Below are positions 14,332-23,349 of a DNA stretch of 49,505 bases, one piece after another (within the stretch, counting starts at the first letter, position 1; every line of letters starts with the position of its first letter). The notes beneath the pieces are model-generated. The model worked only from the letters and a program-made list of their open reading frames with translations, was not told the DNA's origin and made no database searches. The position numbers were made by a program, and so were the translations under genes. Origin of the DNA: Acetobacteraceae bacterium (lineage in GTDB: Bacteria > Pseudomonadota > Alphaproteobacteria > Acetobacterales > Acetobacteraceae); NCBI GenBank assembly GCA_027482245.1, contig JAIXWG010000008.1, positions 1 to 49,505 of the forward strand, in the 5' to 3' direction.

Positions 14332-15642
14332 TCAGGCTCCCACTCGCCGCCGGTCCGCCAGCGTCACCACCTCCGCCACAGACTGCACCGTCACCAGCCC
14401 CGCCACATGCGCCTGCCACCGGCCTAGCGCGCTGATGATCTCCTCCGCGTAGTCGTGCAGGTCATAGGTCCGTTCAATCTTCGTCCGGCCAGAGACGTGA
14501 TTGATCGCCGCCTCGGCATGGTCGCGCGGGATGCCGAGGCGGGTCATGCCGGTGCGGGCGGTGCGCCGCAGGTCGTGCCAGCGCCATGCCGGCATCGGCC
14601 GCACCTCCAGCCCGGCGGAATCCTTCGCGCGGTTGCTGGCGATGGTCGCGTCAATGCGCGCCTTCAACTTGGAAAAGCCACGGAAGCCGTTGCCGTTGAT
14701 GCTGCCGAGCATCCGCCAATCGGCGCCGCAATCGTCTCCTCCCGCCGGCCACACGGCATCAACCTCCGCCATGGCCAGCGGCGCCAGCGGCACGGCGTAG
14801 CCCTTCCCGTTCTTCGTACGGCTTCCCGGAAGGGTCCATCGCCCGCGTGCCCGATCCACCTCCCCCACCGCGATGTCAGCAACTTCCATCTCTCGCGCGG
14901 CGGTCAGGATCAGCAGCCGGACAAAGGCGCGCACCTTCACGCCTTCCCCTTCCGTCGCGCGCCACACCTCCAGCAATTCGCCATCGGTCAGGATACGGGT
15001 GCGCGCCTTCGGCATCGGCGCCAGCTTGGCGGCACCCTTCCGGGGCAGCAGGGGCAGCGGCACCCACCCCTCCGCCTCGGCATGGTTCAGGAAGGAGGAG
15101 ACGACGCGATACAGGGATGCCGCCATGGCCGGCGCCGCCTTCCGCTTGGTCGCGACCAGCGCGGTCCAGTCGGCGCGCGTCGTCTCCACCAGCGCCCGAT
15201 TGCCGAGGCGCGGAGTCACGTCCCGGTCGCAGATACGCGCCACCTCCGCCGCGTAACGGTCGGACCACGGCTTTTCGATATCGGCTTCGCGGCCAGCCCG
15301 CCATTCGGCCAGCCGTTCCGTAACGGTCGCCTCCGCCATCCGGTGGCGCCGCGCCTCCCGTGCTGCCCGCTTCTCCTCAATCGGATCGGCACCGCTGGTA
15401 ATCCCGGTCAGGGCCAGCCGGGCAGCCTTGCGGGCGGCACTCAGGCCGAGGTTCGGGTAGGTACCGATCTTAGGGCGGGTTTGCTTCCCGTCCTTCGTCC
15501 GCGTGCGAACGCTCCAGGTCATCACCCCGGCGGCGGTTACGCGCAGCACCAGGCCGACGACATCGGTATCCCGGATTTCCAGCCGGCCAGATGCCGGAGG
15601 CGCCAGGTTCCGCAGCCAGATATCAGTCAGTTCGCGCTTCAT
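14332..15642 (-). CDS. Tyrosine integrase (P4-type, DUF4102 arm-binding N-terminus)
   Basis: The 436-residue protein begins MKRELTDIWLRNLAPPASGR, an arm-type DNA-binding domain, with the usual GTYPNLGLSAARK at 60-72. A SAM-like core domain is at about 105-200 and the catalytic domain at about 215-410. Active-site residues are visible: Arg250 (TAAREMEVADI), Lys277, His356 and Arg359 (WHDLRRT), His382 (INHVSG) and nucleophile Tyr393 (ERTYDLHDY). It should catalyse insertion at the tRNA-Thr 3' end. The ATG at 15642 matches the family's N-terminus; a 42-residue upstream extension does not. The gene reads inward from the right att copy. Confidence 0.95.
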   Translation of the reverse strand: MKRELTDIWLRNLAPPASGRLEIRDTDVVGLVLRVTAAGVMTWSVRTRTKDGKQTRPKIGTYPNLGLSAARKAARLALTGITSGADPIEEKRAAREARRHRMAEATVTERLAEWRAGREADIEKPWSDRYAAEVARICDRDVTPRLGNRALVETTRADWTALVATKRKAAPAMAASLYRVVSSFLNHAEAEGWVPLPLLPRKGAAKLAPMPKARTRILTDGELLEVWRATEGEGVKVRAFVRLLILTAAREMEVADIAVGEVDRARGRWTLPGSRTKNGKGYAVPLAPLAMAEVDAVWPAGGDDCGADWRMLGSINGNGFRGFSKLKARIDATIASNRAKDSAGLEVRPMPAWRWHDLRRTARTGMTRLGIPRDHAEAAINHVSGRTKIERTYDLHDYAEEIISALGRWQAHVAGLVTVQSVAEVVTLADRRRVGA

Positions 15643-15670
15643 GGACCCACCCGCCTGCCCGGCCCCGCTT

Positions 15671-15806
15671 TGTGCCCCCGCCCCTCTCGGGGGCACACCG
15701 GGGGCACATTTTCGGCACGATGACGGTAGATTCGCATAGACGCTGGTAAGCGGGTAGCCCCTTTTCATCGCGGCTTTTGCGGGTCACTCCGGCCATCGGG
15801 GGCACA
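15671..15806. repeat. Right-end GGGGGCACA repeats, candidate integrase arm sites
   Basis: GGGGGCACA lies at 15689-15697, 15700-15708 and 15798-15806, plus an inverted copy (TGTGCCCCC) at 15671-15679. All are between the integrase start and the right att repeat, as expected for attP arm sites. The 11-base spacing of the first pair equals that at the left end. Confidence 0.5.
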
Positions 15807-15827
15807 TCCCGCACCACCCACCTACCC

Positions 15828-15873
15828 ATTCGTAATCAGTAGGTCCGCGGTTCAAATCCGCGTGCCGGCACCA
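15828..15873 (+). repeat. att copy: 3' part of tRNA-Thr(CGT), right copy
   Basis: Identical to 6565-6610 over 46 bases, from the anticodon loop to CCA. The bases before it (CCACCTACCC) cannot form the 5' half of a tRNA. It marks the right end of element 2 and the return to chromosome, whose first gene ends at 15902. Confidence 0.9.
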
Positions 15874-15901
15874 GCCTGCCCCCCCTCCCCGTCCCTGACC
15901 G

Positions 15902-16549
15902 TCACCGCGTCTCCCGTGCCAGCGCCTCAGCCGCGGCGGCGAAGCCGCGGAAGCTCGCGGGCAGCGCCATCTCCTGCCCCGCCGCGTCCCGCCATTCCAG
16001 GCGGCTCGCCTGTTCGGCCGGCAGGGCGCGCAGGCGGCGGACAGCGTCCTCCCGCAATTCGATCTCCGCGAAGCAGCCCAGGCGGTTGCAGCTCTGGAAC
16101 GGCAGGGCGAGCGGCTCCGCCCCCTCCAGCACCAGCCGCACGGGTTGGGAGACGCGGATGTTCACCGGCAGCTGCGCCACCAGGCAAAGCGGCGCCTCCC
16201 GCGTCGCACGGCCCAGCGCGAGGGCGGCGCCCAGCTGCCTTACCTGGTCACGCACGCCCATCACCATCTCGCAGGCACGGGCGGGGGCGCGGCCGGCGCA
16301 GTTCACGGACCAGTCGCCGAACTGGGCGATGGTCCGCTCCGGCGCCTCCGTCGTCAGCGCCGCCGGGGTGGCGGCAGGGGCGCTGCCGGGCGTGGTCACC
16401 GCCGGGCTGGCGGCGGGCGGCGCGGCGCGCCCCGCGGGCTGCGCCACCGGCCCCACCAGCGGCCACAGCACGGCGCCCCCGGCCACCACCAGCAGCCCCG
16501 CCGCCAGCCCCCATTGCCGCCGGCGCGGCATGATCCTGCGAATGCCCAT
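15902..16549 (-). CDS. IalB-family (invasion-associated locus B) periplasmic protein
   Basis: The 215-residue protein has an N-terminal membrane anchor or signal segment (about 12-30) and a Pro/Ala-rich linker. The IalB domain has the typical IAQFGDWSVNCAG, ACEMVMGVRDQ and the cysteine pair in FQSCNRLGCFAEIEL. IalB proteins are exported and named from Bartonella; in free-living relatives the role is unknown. GGGAGAG lies 6 bases before the ATG at 16549. Its 3' end points toward the tRNA-derived repeat, so it was probably the original chromosomal neighbour of the tRNA. Confidence 0.85.
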   Translation of the reverse strand: MGIRRIMPRRRQWGLAAGLLVVAGGAVLWPLVGPVAQPAGRAAPPAASPAVTTPGSAPAATPAALTTEAPERTIAQFGDWSVNCAGRAPARACEMVMGVRDQVRQLGAALALGRATREAPLCLVAQLPVNIRVSQPVRLVLEGAEPLALPFQSCNRLGCFAEIELREDAVRRLRALPAEQASRLEWRDAAGQEMALPASFRGFAAAAEALARETR

Positions 16550-16574
16550 GGTCACTCTCCCTCCGTTGCTCGGT

Positions 16575-19500
16575 TCACCATTGGAAGCGCGCGCCGACCT
16601 GGCCGGCGTGGCTGGAGACATCGGCCTGCGCCGTGCCGCTATAGGCCGCGAAGAGCGTGACGCCCCCCGGCAGGCCGAGATCGAGCCCGAGCCCGCCCAG
16701 CGCCGCGGTACGGCCCCGCCTGGCGCTTTCCGCCGCCATGGCCGTGCCGGGCGCGCCGGCGAAGCTGCTGGTGGTGCGGGCGGCCGCATCCTCCAGCTCC
16801 TGCGCCAGGTGCAGGCGTAGATTCGGGCGGAGCGTGTAGCCATCGCCGAGGCTCGCCACCGTCTCCGCCCGGAAGCCGGCGGTGGCGCGCAGGCGGCTGA
16901 CCTGGCTATCCTCCACCGTCAGGGACAGCACGCTGCCGCCCTGTTCCGTCAGGCGGCCGCGCGACAGCCCGTCATGCCGCAGGCCGAGGCTCGGCTGGAT
17001 CTGCCAGCCGCCCAGGCTGTGGCGCGTGCCGGCCTCGATCGCGGCGGCGGTGCCGAGCCCGCCGCCCGATCCATGCGCGGACAGCCCGTTGAGGCCGAGG
17101 TTGCGGCGGGCGGAGACGCTGGCATGGCCGAGCCCCGCCTGCGCATCGACGAATAACAGGCCCGAGGTCCAGCTGGCATAGAGGGCGCCGTGCACGGCCT
17201 CCCCGCCCACACGGGCATCGGCGCCGGTGCTGCTGATGCGCCCGCTGCTGCCACCCAGCGCCAGGCCGACCAGCACCCCCCGCTCCAGCCGGACATCCAT
17301 GCCGACGGCCATGCCGGTGGTGCCGGCGCGGTAGCCCGTATCGCCGGTGGCGTCGAAGCGGGCATTGGCCCCGAAGCCGATGGCCCAGGTGGTGCTGCGC
17401 CCTTCCGCCACGGCCGAGGCCCGGCTGGCCATGCCGGGGCGCGCCGCCATCTCCCCCGCGATCGCCTCGCCGAAGGCGCGGCTGCGGTCGATGCCGACCA
17501 GCAGCGCATCGCCATAGATCGTGCCGGCCAGGCGTGTCATCAGCGGCGGCAGGCCGGCGGGCGCCTGGGCGAACAGCGTTGCGAGCACCGCCGTCCGCTC
17601 CGCATCGGTGCGCAGGCCGGGTTCCGGCCGCAGCGCATCCAGGCCGCGGGCGACGGAGCGCTGGTTCGGCGTCAGCCCGATGCCGAAGGGGTTCAGGTTG
17701 GTGTAGGTGGCGGGCGTGGCGTAGAGCGTCAGTGCCTGCGCGGTGTAAAGCGCATCCAGCCGGCTGCCGGGCAGCAGGCCCTCGGGCTGCGTCAGCGTGG
17801 CGAAGCTGCCCAGCACGCCCCCATCCGCCTGCACCACGGTGAAGGCCTGCCCGACCGGCGGGCTGTAGGTGTTGGTGGCGTCGCCGGTGATGCCGCGCAG
17901 CACGGGGATGATGCTGCCGCCCTGTGCCGTGAAGCTGCCACCCGCGACGATGACGCGGCTGTGGTTGCCCGCCCCCGTGCCGGTGCCCGGCCCATCGATG
18001 TCGAGCCTCAGCGTCCCCGACGCCCCCATCACGACCGGGGCCAGGAAGGTCAGCGTGCCGGGGCTGTTGCCCGGCGCCAGGACGCCGTTGATGGTGGTGG
18101 GCGTATAGACCTGCCCCGTGCCGCGCAGCGTGGCGTTGGCCAGCACGGTCAACCCCTCCGCCCCCACCGTGATCGGGCCCTGCACCGTGGCGTTGCCGTT
18201 GAACAGCGTGACGTCGGGCGCATTCGCCTGCTGCATGGCGATCGGCCCGCTGAGGTTCAGGACGAAGCCGTTGGCATCGATCTCGCCGGCCTGGTTCACC
18301 TGGATCGGCCGGGTGGAGTTGAAGCTGGCCAGCGCCAGCAGCTTGCCGTTGTCGATCACCAGCGGCGCGGTGGGCGCGCCCAGCGCCGCGTCGCTGCCGA
18401 CCGCCAGCGTGGTGCCGCCGATCACCAGCGTGCCGCCGCTGTAGCTGTTGCTGCCCGTCAGCGTCAGCACGCCGCCACCATCCGCCACCAGCTTGCCGCT
18501 GCCGCCGATGGCGCCCGACAGGGTGATGGCGCGGCGGTTGGTGTCCACCGTGCCCTCGCCCCCCAGCGTGATGGCGCGGGCGGAGGTCGTATCGGCCAGG
18601 AAGCGCAGCCGCCCGTCATCCAGGCTGATGCCGCCCGACGCGGCACCAAGCGACCCGTCGCCCGCCACCGCCAGCGTCGCGCCATTGGTCACGAAGGTAC
18701 CGCCGCTGTAGCTGTTGAGGCCCGTCAGCGTCATCGTGCCGCCGCTGACGGCGAAGCCGCCGGTGCCGCCGATGGTGCCGGCGAAGCTCGTGCTGCCCGC
18801 CGTCACCGTCAGCGTCCGCGCGCCCAGCGCGACGCTGCCAGTGCCCGCCAGCGTGGTGATGGCGGCGCCCGCGCTGGTGGCGCCGATGCCGAGGGTCCCG
18901 GCGACATCCACCACCGAAGCCTCCGCTACGCTGCCCGCACCCGCCAGGTCCAGCACGGCGGAGGAGGCGATGGTCAACGCGCCGCGGAAGATGTTCTGGC
19001 CCGACAGGGTCTGCGTGCCACCCGTGACGGTGACGCCGCCGCTGCCCGTGATGCCGCCCGCGAAATTCGTGCTGCCCGCCGTGATGGTCAGCGTCTGGGT
19101 GCCGAGCCGCATGACGCCGCTGCCCGACAGCGACCGGATCGAGGCCCCGCCGCCGGTGCCGGCGATGGAGGCGATGCCATCGCTGCGCAGCGCCACGGCG
19201 GTGGCGATGCTGCCCGTGCCGACGAGTTCTAGCGTGGCGCCCGCATCGACGCCGACCGTGCCGGTCAGCGTGCTGGCGCCGGCCAGGCGCTGCGTGCCAC
19301 CCGCGATGGTCACGCCGCCGCTGCCGCCGATGACGCCATCGAAGGTCGTGCTGCCCGCCGTGATGGTGAGCGTCCGCGCGCCGAGCGCGACGCTGCCCGA
19401 ACCCTCCAGCGTGCGGATCGCGGCACCGCTCGTCGTGCCGGCGATGTCGAGCGTGCCTTCCGCCAGCACGCCGGAAGCGGCGGCGATGCTGCCGCTGCCG

Positions 19501-22500
19501 GTCAGCGCCAGCGTGGCGCCCGAATCGATGACGGCGGCGCCGGTGAAGCTGTTCGCCCCCGATAGCCCCTGCGTGCCCGCGGCGACGACGATGCCCCCGC
19601 TGCCCGCGATGCCGCCCGCGAAGCTGGTGCTGCCCGCCGTGAAGGTCAGGCTGCGCGCACCCAGCGCGACGCTGCCCGTGCCCTCCAGCGTCGTGATCGC
19701 CGCGCCCGCGCTGGTGCCCGCGATGCTGAAGCTGCCATCGGCACGCACCCGCTGCGCCGCCGCCACGCTGCCCGAACCCGTCAGCGCCAGCGTCGCGCCC
19801 GCATCGACGATGGCGGCGCCGGTGAAGCCGCTGGCGGCGCTCAGCGTCTGCGTCCCGCCCGCGATGGTGACGCCGCCCGTGCCGCCGATGCTGCCCGCGA
19901 AGCCCGTGCTGCCCGCCGTGATGGTCAGGCGCTCCGCCCCCAGGGCCACGGTGCCGCTGCCGGACAGCGTCCGGATGCCGGCGCCGCCGCCGCGCGCGGC
20001 GATGTCGAGCATGCCGTCCGCCTGCACCTCGGACGCCGCGGCGATGGCCCCGCTGCCCGCAAGCGCCAGCGTCGCGCCGGCATCGATCACGGCGCTGCCG
20101 GTGAAGCCGTTGCTGCCCGTCAGCGTCTGCGTGCCGCCGGCGATGGTCACGCCCCCCGTGCCGCCGATGGCGCCGGCGAAGCTCGTGCTGCCCGCCGTGA
20201 TGGTCAGGCGCTGGGCGCCGAGCGCCACCATGCCCGTGCCGGTCAGCGTGGTGATGGCGGCGCCCGCCGTCGTGTCCACGATGCTGAAGGCGCCATCCGC
20301 CTGGACCTGGGACGCCGCCGCCAGGCTGCCCGCGCCGCTCAGCGCCAGCGTGGCGCCGCCATCCACCTGCGCCGCGCCGGCGAAGCCCGCATTCGCGCCC
20401 GTCAGCGTCTGGGTGCCGCCCGTCACGCGCAGCAGGCTGGCCGACGTGCCGGTGACGCTGCCGCCGAAACTCGTGCTGCCGGCGGTGATGGTCAGCGTCG
20501 ATCCGCCGAGCGCCGCCGTGCCGGCGCCGGTCAGCGTGCGGATCGCGGTCGTCGTGTTGCCCGTGACATCCAGCGTGCCGCCCAATTGCACCTGCGACGC
20601 CTGCGCGATGCTGCCGCCGCCGGAGAGCACGAGCGTCGCGCCATTGGCGATGGCGGCCGCGCCGGTGAAGCCGTTGCTGCCCGTCAGCGTCTGCGACCCG
20701 CCCCCGATGGTCAGCCCGCCCGTGCCGTTGATGGCGCCGGCGAAGCTCGTCGATCCGGCGGAGATCGTCAGCGTCCGCGCCCCCAGCGCCACGCTGCCGG
20801 CGCCGGACAGGCTGCCGATGCTGGCGCCCGCGCCGGTGGCGCTGATGTCGAAGGTGCCATCCGCCGCCACGCGCGACGCGCCCGCGATGCTGCCGCTGCC
20901 GGACAGCGCCAGCGTCGCGCCGGATGCGATGGTGGCCTGGCCGGTGAAGCCGTTGCTGCCCGTCAGCGTCTGCGTGCCCGCCGCGATGGTCAGCCCGCCC
21001 GTGCCGCCGATGGCGCCGCCGAAGCTGGTGCCGCCCTGGGTGATGGTCAGCGTCCGCGCGCCCAGCGCCACAGCGCCCTGGCCGGACAGCGCCTTGATGC
21101 TCGCGCCCGCCGTGGTGCCCGCGATGTCGAAGGTGGCACCGGAATCGACCGTGATGCCGCTGGACGTCGCGATGCTGCCACCGCCCCGCAGCGCCAGCGT
21201 GCCGGACTGGATGGTGGTGGCGCCGGCATAGTCGTTCGCCGCCGTCAGCACGAGCCGCGCGCTGCCGCGATTGCCGGTGATGGTCAGCGCGCCATTGGAC
21301 AGCACGCCGGCCAGCACCGCCTCGTTCCCGCTGTTCTCCTCCACCCGGATCGTGCGCGTGCCGCCGCCGAGGTCGAGCGCATTCGCCAGCGTGACATGGC
21401 CCGTGGCGGTGGAGGAGCCGAGGATCAGGCTGTCCGTATTCGCCACGAACGCGGTGCTGCCCCAGGTGAGCCCCGCGCCGCCATTCAGCGACACGGTCAG
21501 GTCACCGCCGCCGCCCGCGAAGCCGCCCGATCCCGTCCATTGCACCCGCCCGGCCTGGGCGCCGATGAAGCGGCTGAAGGTGCCGCTGGATTCCAGCACG
21601 CCGCCGGCCAGGTTCAGGTTGCTGGCGTTGTTCAGCCCCACGCCATCCACCGCGCGCAGCGCGCCGCCGGTGATCCGCGTCTCCCCGGTATAGGTGTTGG
21701 TGCCGTTGAAGATGACGAGGCCGCTGGCGATGGTGACGCTGGCGCCCTGCCCGGTGGCGACGCCGCCGAATCCGATGCTGGCCGCGCTGTCATCGGCGAT
21801 GCCGCCATTCACCGTGATGGTGTTGCCCGCGCCGGCCGCGAAGGTGACGGTGGCGCCACGCATGGCGAAGATGTCGCCGCCGGCGGCGGAGCCCACCGCG
21901 CCGCCATTCAGGCTGCCGCCCGCCAGCACCGTGTTCGACCCGAAGGTGGTGTTGCCGGTGACGGTCAGGGTCCCGCCATCCCGCACGAAGATCGCGCCGC
22001 CGAGCGCGGAGCCGCCGCCACCGCCCGAAGCCGCCGCCACGCCATTGCCGGTGCCGCTGCTGCCCGCGCCGCCGCCGAAGCCCGCCGCGCCGCCCGCCCC
22101 CGCCGCGCCGGTGGTGCCACCGGCCCCGCCATTGCCGCCGCCCCCGCCGCCGGCGCCGAACCCCCCCGCGCCACCCGTGCCACCGGCACCGCCGAGCCCG
22201 TCCCGCGCGCCGCCCTTGCCTTCCCCGCCCGCGCCGCCGGCGCCACCACGCCCGCCGCCGAAGCCGAAGCTGCCCCGCCCGCCAATGCCGCCCGCGCCGC
22301 CATCGCCGCCGAGCCCCACATCGCCCGCCGCCAGCGCGTCGTTCCAGGTGACGAGTTGGGCCGTCGCCTCCCCCAGCGCCGCCGTCGCCGCGGCCAGCGC
22401 CGCCGCCGCCGCGGCGATCTGGAGCGGGTTGGGCGGGAACTCCGCGGCCGCCGCCGCGCCCTCCGCGATGGCGGCCGCTTCCGCGACGCCGGCCTGGCTG

Positions 22501-23093
22501 ACGGCATAGATCAGGGCGGGGTTGGTGTCCCAGCCATCGCTGCCGCGCCCACCCGCGCCGCCCGTGCCGCCCAGGCCCAGCGTGCCGGCGCCCGCATTGC
22601 CGCCATTGCCGCCCGGCATCCCGTTGCCGTTGCCGTCGCCAAGCAGGACGATGTTGTCGCTGAAGACGGTGCCGGCGCTGCCACCGGTGCCATTGGCCGT
22701 GGGCGTCAGCAGGTTGTTCAGCACGCCGCCCGTGAAGCCGCTGCCGCCCGTGCCACCGATGGCGGTGTTGCCGGCCATGGTCACGCTGTTCAGCACCAGG
22801 CTGGCGCCCGAATCGACGAAGACGACGCCGCCCAGCCCCGCGCCGCCGCCGCTGCCCGCGCCACCCTGGGTGACGAAGTTGGTCACCGTCGCGTTGTTGA
22901 AGGTCAGCGTCGCGCCCTGCACCAGGTAGCCGCTGCCGAAGGCGCCGTTCTGCACGCCGGTCAGGGTGCGGTCGGCGGTCACCACCTCTCCCGCCACGCC
23001 GGGCGCGGCGACGCCCACCAGGATGAAGACAGGGACGACGACCACCGAACGCTGCCGGGCGGCGCGCTTCGCGCGATACTTCCTTGACTTCAT
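16575..23093 (-). CDS. Giant autotransporter with Gly-rich and tandem passenger repeats
   Basis: The 2172-residue protein is a type Va surface or secreted adhesin candidate. In order: an extended signal peptide (MKSRKYRAKRAARQRS then a hydrophobic core, about 1-35); a glycine-rich PGRS-like part (about 75-380) interrupted by an Ala-rich helical insert; about eight full 90-residue passenger repeats plus partial ones (about 620-1460) built on TLTITAGSTSFAGAIGGTGG and ending VALGAR; two longer autotransporter-type repeats; and a C-terminal beta-barrel (about 1890-2172). The protein ends in VGARFQW, with a final aromatic residue as needed for barrel insertion. Long open frames on the other strand are composition shadows. 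Confidence 0.92.
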   Translation of the reverse strand: MKSRKYRAKRAARQRSVVVVPVFILVGVAAPGVAGEVVTADRTLTGVQNGAFGSGYLVQGATLTFNNATVTNFVTQGGAGSGGGAGLGGVVFVDSGASLVLNSVTMAGNTAIGGTGGSGFTGGVLNNLLTPTANGTGGSAGTVFSDNIVLLGDGNGNGMPGGNGGNAGAGTLGLGGTGGAGGRGSDGWDTNPALIYAVSQAGVAEAAAIAEGAAAAAEFPPNPLQIAAAAAALAAATAALGEATAQLVTWNDALAAGDVGLGGDGGAGGIGGRGSFGFGGGRGGAGGAGGEGKGGARDGLGGAGGTGGAGGFGAGGGGGGNGGAGGTTGAAGAGGAAGFGGGAGSSGTGNGVAAASGGGGGSALGGAIFVRDGGTLTVTGNTTFGSNTVLAGGSLNGGAVGSAAGGDIFAMRGATVTFAAGAGNTITVNGGIADDSAASIGFGGVATGQGASVTIASGLVIFNGTNTYTGETRITGGALRAVDGVGLNNASNLNLAGGVLESSGTFSRFIGAQAGRVQWTGSGGFAGGGGDLTVSLNGGAGLTWGSTAFVANTDSLILGSSTATGHVTLANALDLGGGTRTIRVEENSGNEAVLAGVLSNGALTITGNRGSARLVLTAANDYAGATTIQSGTLALRGGGSIATSSGITVDSGATFDIAGTTAGASIKALSGQGAVALGARTLTITQGGTSFGGAIGGTGGLTIAAGTQTLTGSNGFTGQATIASGATLALSGSGSIAGASRVAADGTFDISATGAGASIGSLSGAGSVALGARTLTISAGSTSFAGAINGTGGLTIGGGSQTLTGSNGFTGAAAIANGATLVLSGGGSIAQASQVQLGGTLDVTGNTTTAIRTLTGAGTAALGGSTLTITAGSTSFGGSVTGTSASLLRVTGGTQTLTGANAGFAGAAQVDGGATLALSGAGSLAAASQVQADGAFSIVDTTAGAAITTLTGTGMVALGAQRLTITAGSTSFAGAIGGTGGVTIAGGTQTLTGSNGFTGSAVIDAGATLALAGSGAIAAASEVQADGMLDIAARGGGAGIRTLSGSGTVALGAERLTITAGSTGFAGSIGGTGGVTIAGGTQTLSAASGFTGAAIVDAGATLALTGSGSVAAAQRVRADGSFSIAGTSAGAAITTLEGTGSVALGARSLTFTAGSTSFAGGIAGSGGIVVAAGTQGLSGANSFTGAAVIDSGATLALTGSGSIAAASGVLAEGTLDIAGTTSGAAIRTLEGSGSVALGARTLTITAGSTTFDGVIGGSGGVTIAGGTQRLAGASTLTGTVGVDAGATLELVGTGSIATAVALRSDGIASIAGTGGGASIRSLSGSGVMRLGTQTLTITAGSTNFAGGITGSGGVTVTGGTQTLSGQNIFRGALTIASSAVLDLAGAGSVAEASVVDVAGTLGIGATSAGAAITTLAGTGSVALGARTLTVTAGSTSFAGTIGGTGGFAVSGGTMTLTGLNSYSGGTFVTNGATLAVAGDGSLGAASGGISLDDGRLRFLADTTSARAITLGGEGTVDTNRRAITLSGAIGGSGKLVADGGGVLTLTGSNSYSGGTLVIGGTTLAVGSDAALGAPTAPLVIDNGKLLALASFNSTRPIQVNQAGEIDANGFVLNLSGPIAMQQANAPDVTLFNGNATVQGPITVGAEGLTVLANATLRGTGQVYTPTTINGVLAPGNSPGTLTFLAPVVMGASGTLRLDIDGPGTGTGAGNHSRVIVAGGSFTAQGGSIIPVLRGITGDATNTYSPPVGQAFTVVQADGGVLGSFATLTQPEGLLPGSRLDALYTAQALTLYATPATYTNLNPFGIGLTPNQRSVARGLDALRPEPGLRTDAERTAVLATLFAQAPAGLPPLMTRLAGTIYGDALLVGIDRSRAFGEAIAGEMAARPGMASRASAVAEGRSTTWAIGFGANARFDATGDTGYRAGTTGMAVGMDVRLERGVLVGLALGGSSGRISSTGADARVGGEAVHGALYASWTSGLLFVDAQAGLGHASVSARRNLGLNGLSAHGSGGGLGTAAAIEAGTRHSLGGWQIQPSLGLRHDGLSRGRLTEQGGSVLSLTVEDSQVSRLRATAGFRAETVASLGDGYTLRPNLRLHLAQELEDAAARTTSSFAGAPGTAMAAESARRGRTAALGGLGLDLGLPGGVTLFAAYSGTAQADVSSHAGQVGARFQW
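18740..21240. repeat. Tandem passenger repeats, about 270 bp each
   Basis: Inside the autotransporter gene about eight full units encode proteins running from TLTITAGSTSFAG to GSVALGAR, with partial units at both ends. They match the idea of autotransporter passenger strand-loop repeats. The number is from reading the translation. Confidence 0.8.
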
Positions 23094-23257
23094 TCGGTGG
23101 AATCTTTCCCCGGGTGCGCTCGCGGATTTTCCGCGCGCCGGAGACCTACGCGCCGGCGGTTTAATCCCGGGTTACCGCCCGCCCGCGCCGAAACGGGCCC
23201 GCACCCTGGCCAGGACGCAGGCAGAGGGCAGGAAAGTCGCCCAATAAATGGCCAATC

Positions 23258-23275
23258 AATTACAATCTTGCAATT
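23258..23275. promoter_or_regulatory. AT-rich dyad in the aapJ/autotransporter divergent region
   Basis: AATTACAATCTTGCAATT is a near-perfect dyad (one mismatched pair) in the most AT-rich stretch of the 256-base gap between the autotransporter start (23093) and aapJ (23350). It could be an operator or part of a promoter. The rest of the gap shows no gene. Confidence 0.35.
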
Positions 23276-23349
23276 CAACGTGATTCTGGCCATGTCCCGG
23301 CCGCAGCGAGGGCCGGAACGGTCCCGCCGGGAAACAGGGAAGCAGAGAG

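Larger units (their letters stand above)
6611..15873. mobile_element. Element 2: complete 9.3-kb tRNA-Thr-integrated island
   Basis: The element is bounded by the 46-bp repeats at 6565-6610 and 15828-15873. Its tyrosine integrase (14332-15642) reads inward from the right end. Replication-type genes (AlpA-like, Toprim primase, DUF3987) and secreted-protein cargo fill the interior. GGGGGCACA repeats lie just inside both ends. There are no recognisable capsid, portal, terminase, tail or conjugation genes. This fits a satellite or integrative island rather than a full prophage. Confidence 0.85.

Noticed and set aside
17190..19232. 680-residue plus-strand frame over the autotransporter
   Set aside because: Composition shadow of a GC-rich repeat gene; Arg/Gln/Gly/Ala-rich with no domain pattern.
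18715..21231. 838-residue plus-strand frame over the autotransporter
   Set aside because: Periodic Pro/Ala/Val translation caused by the tandem repeats on the other strand.
18740..21240. CRISPR-like array suggested by regular repeats
   Set aside because: The units are about 270 bp, coding and without spacers.
20586..23087. 833-residue plus-strand frame over the autotransporter
   Set aside because: Same reason; no start signal and it overlaps a well-supported gene fully.
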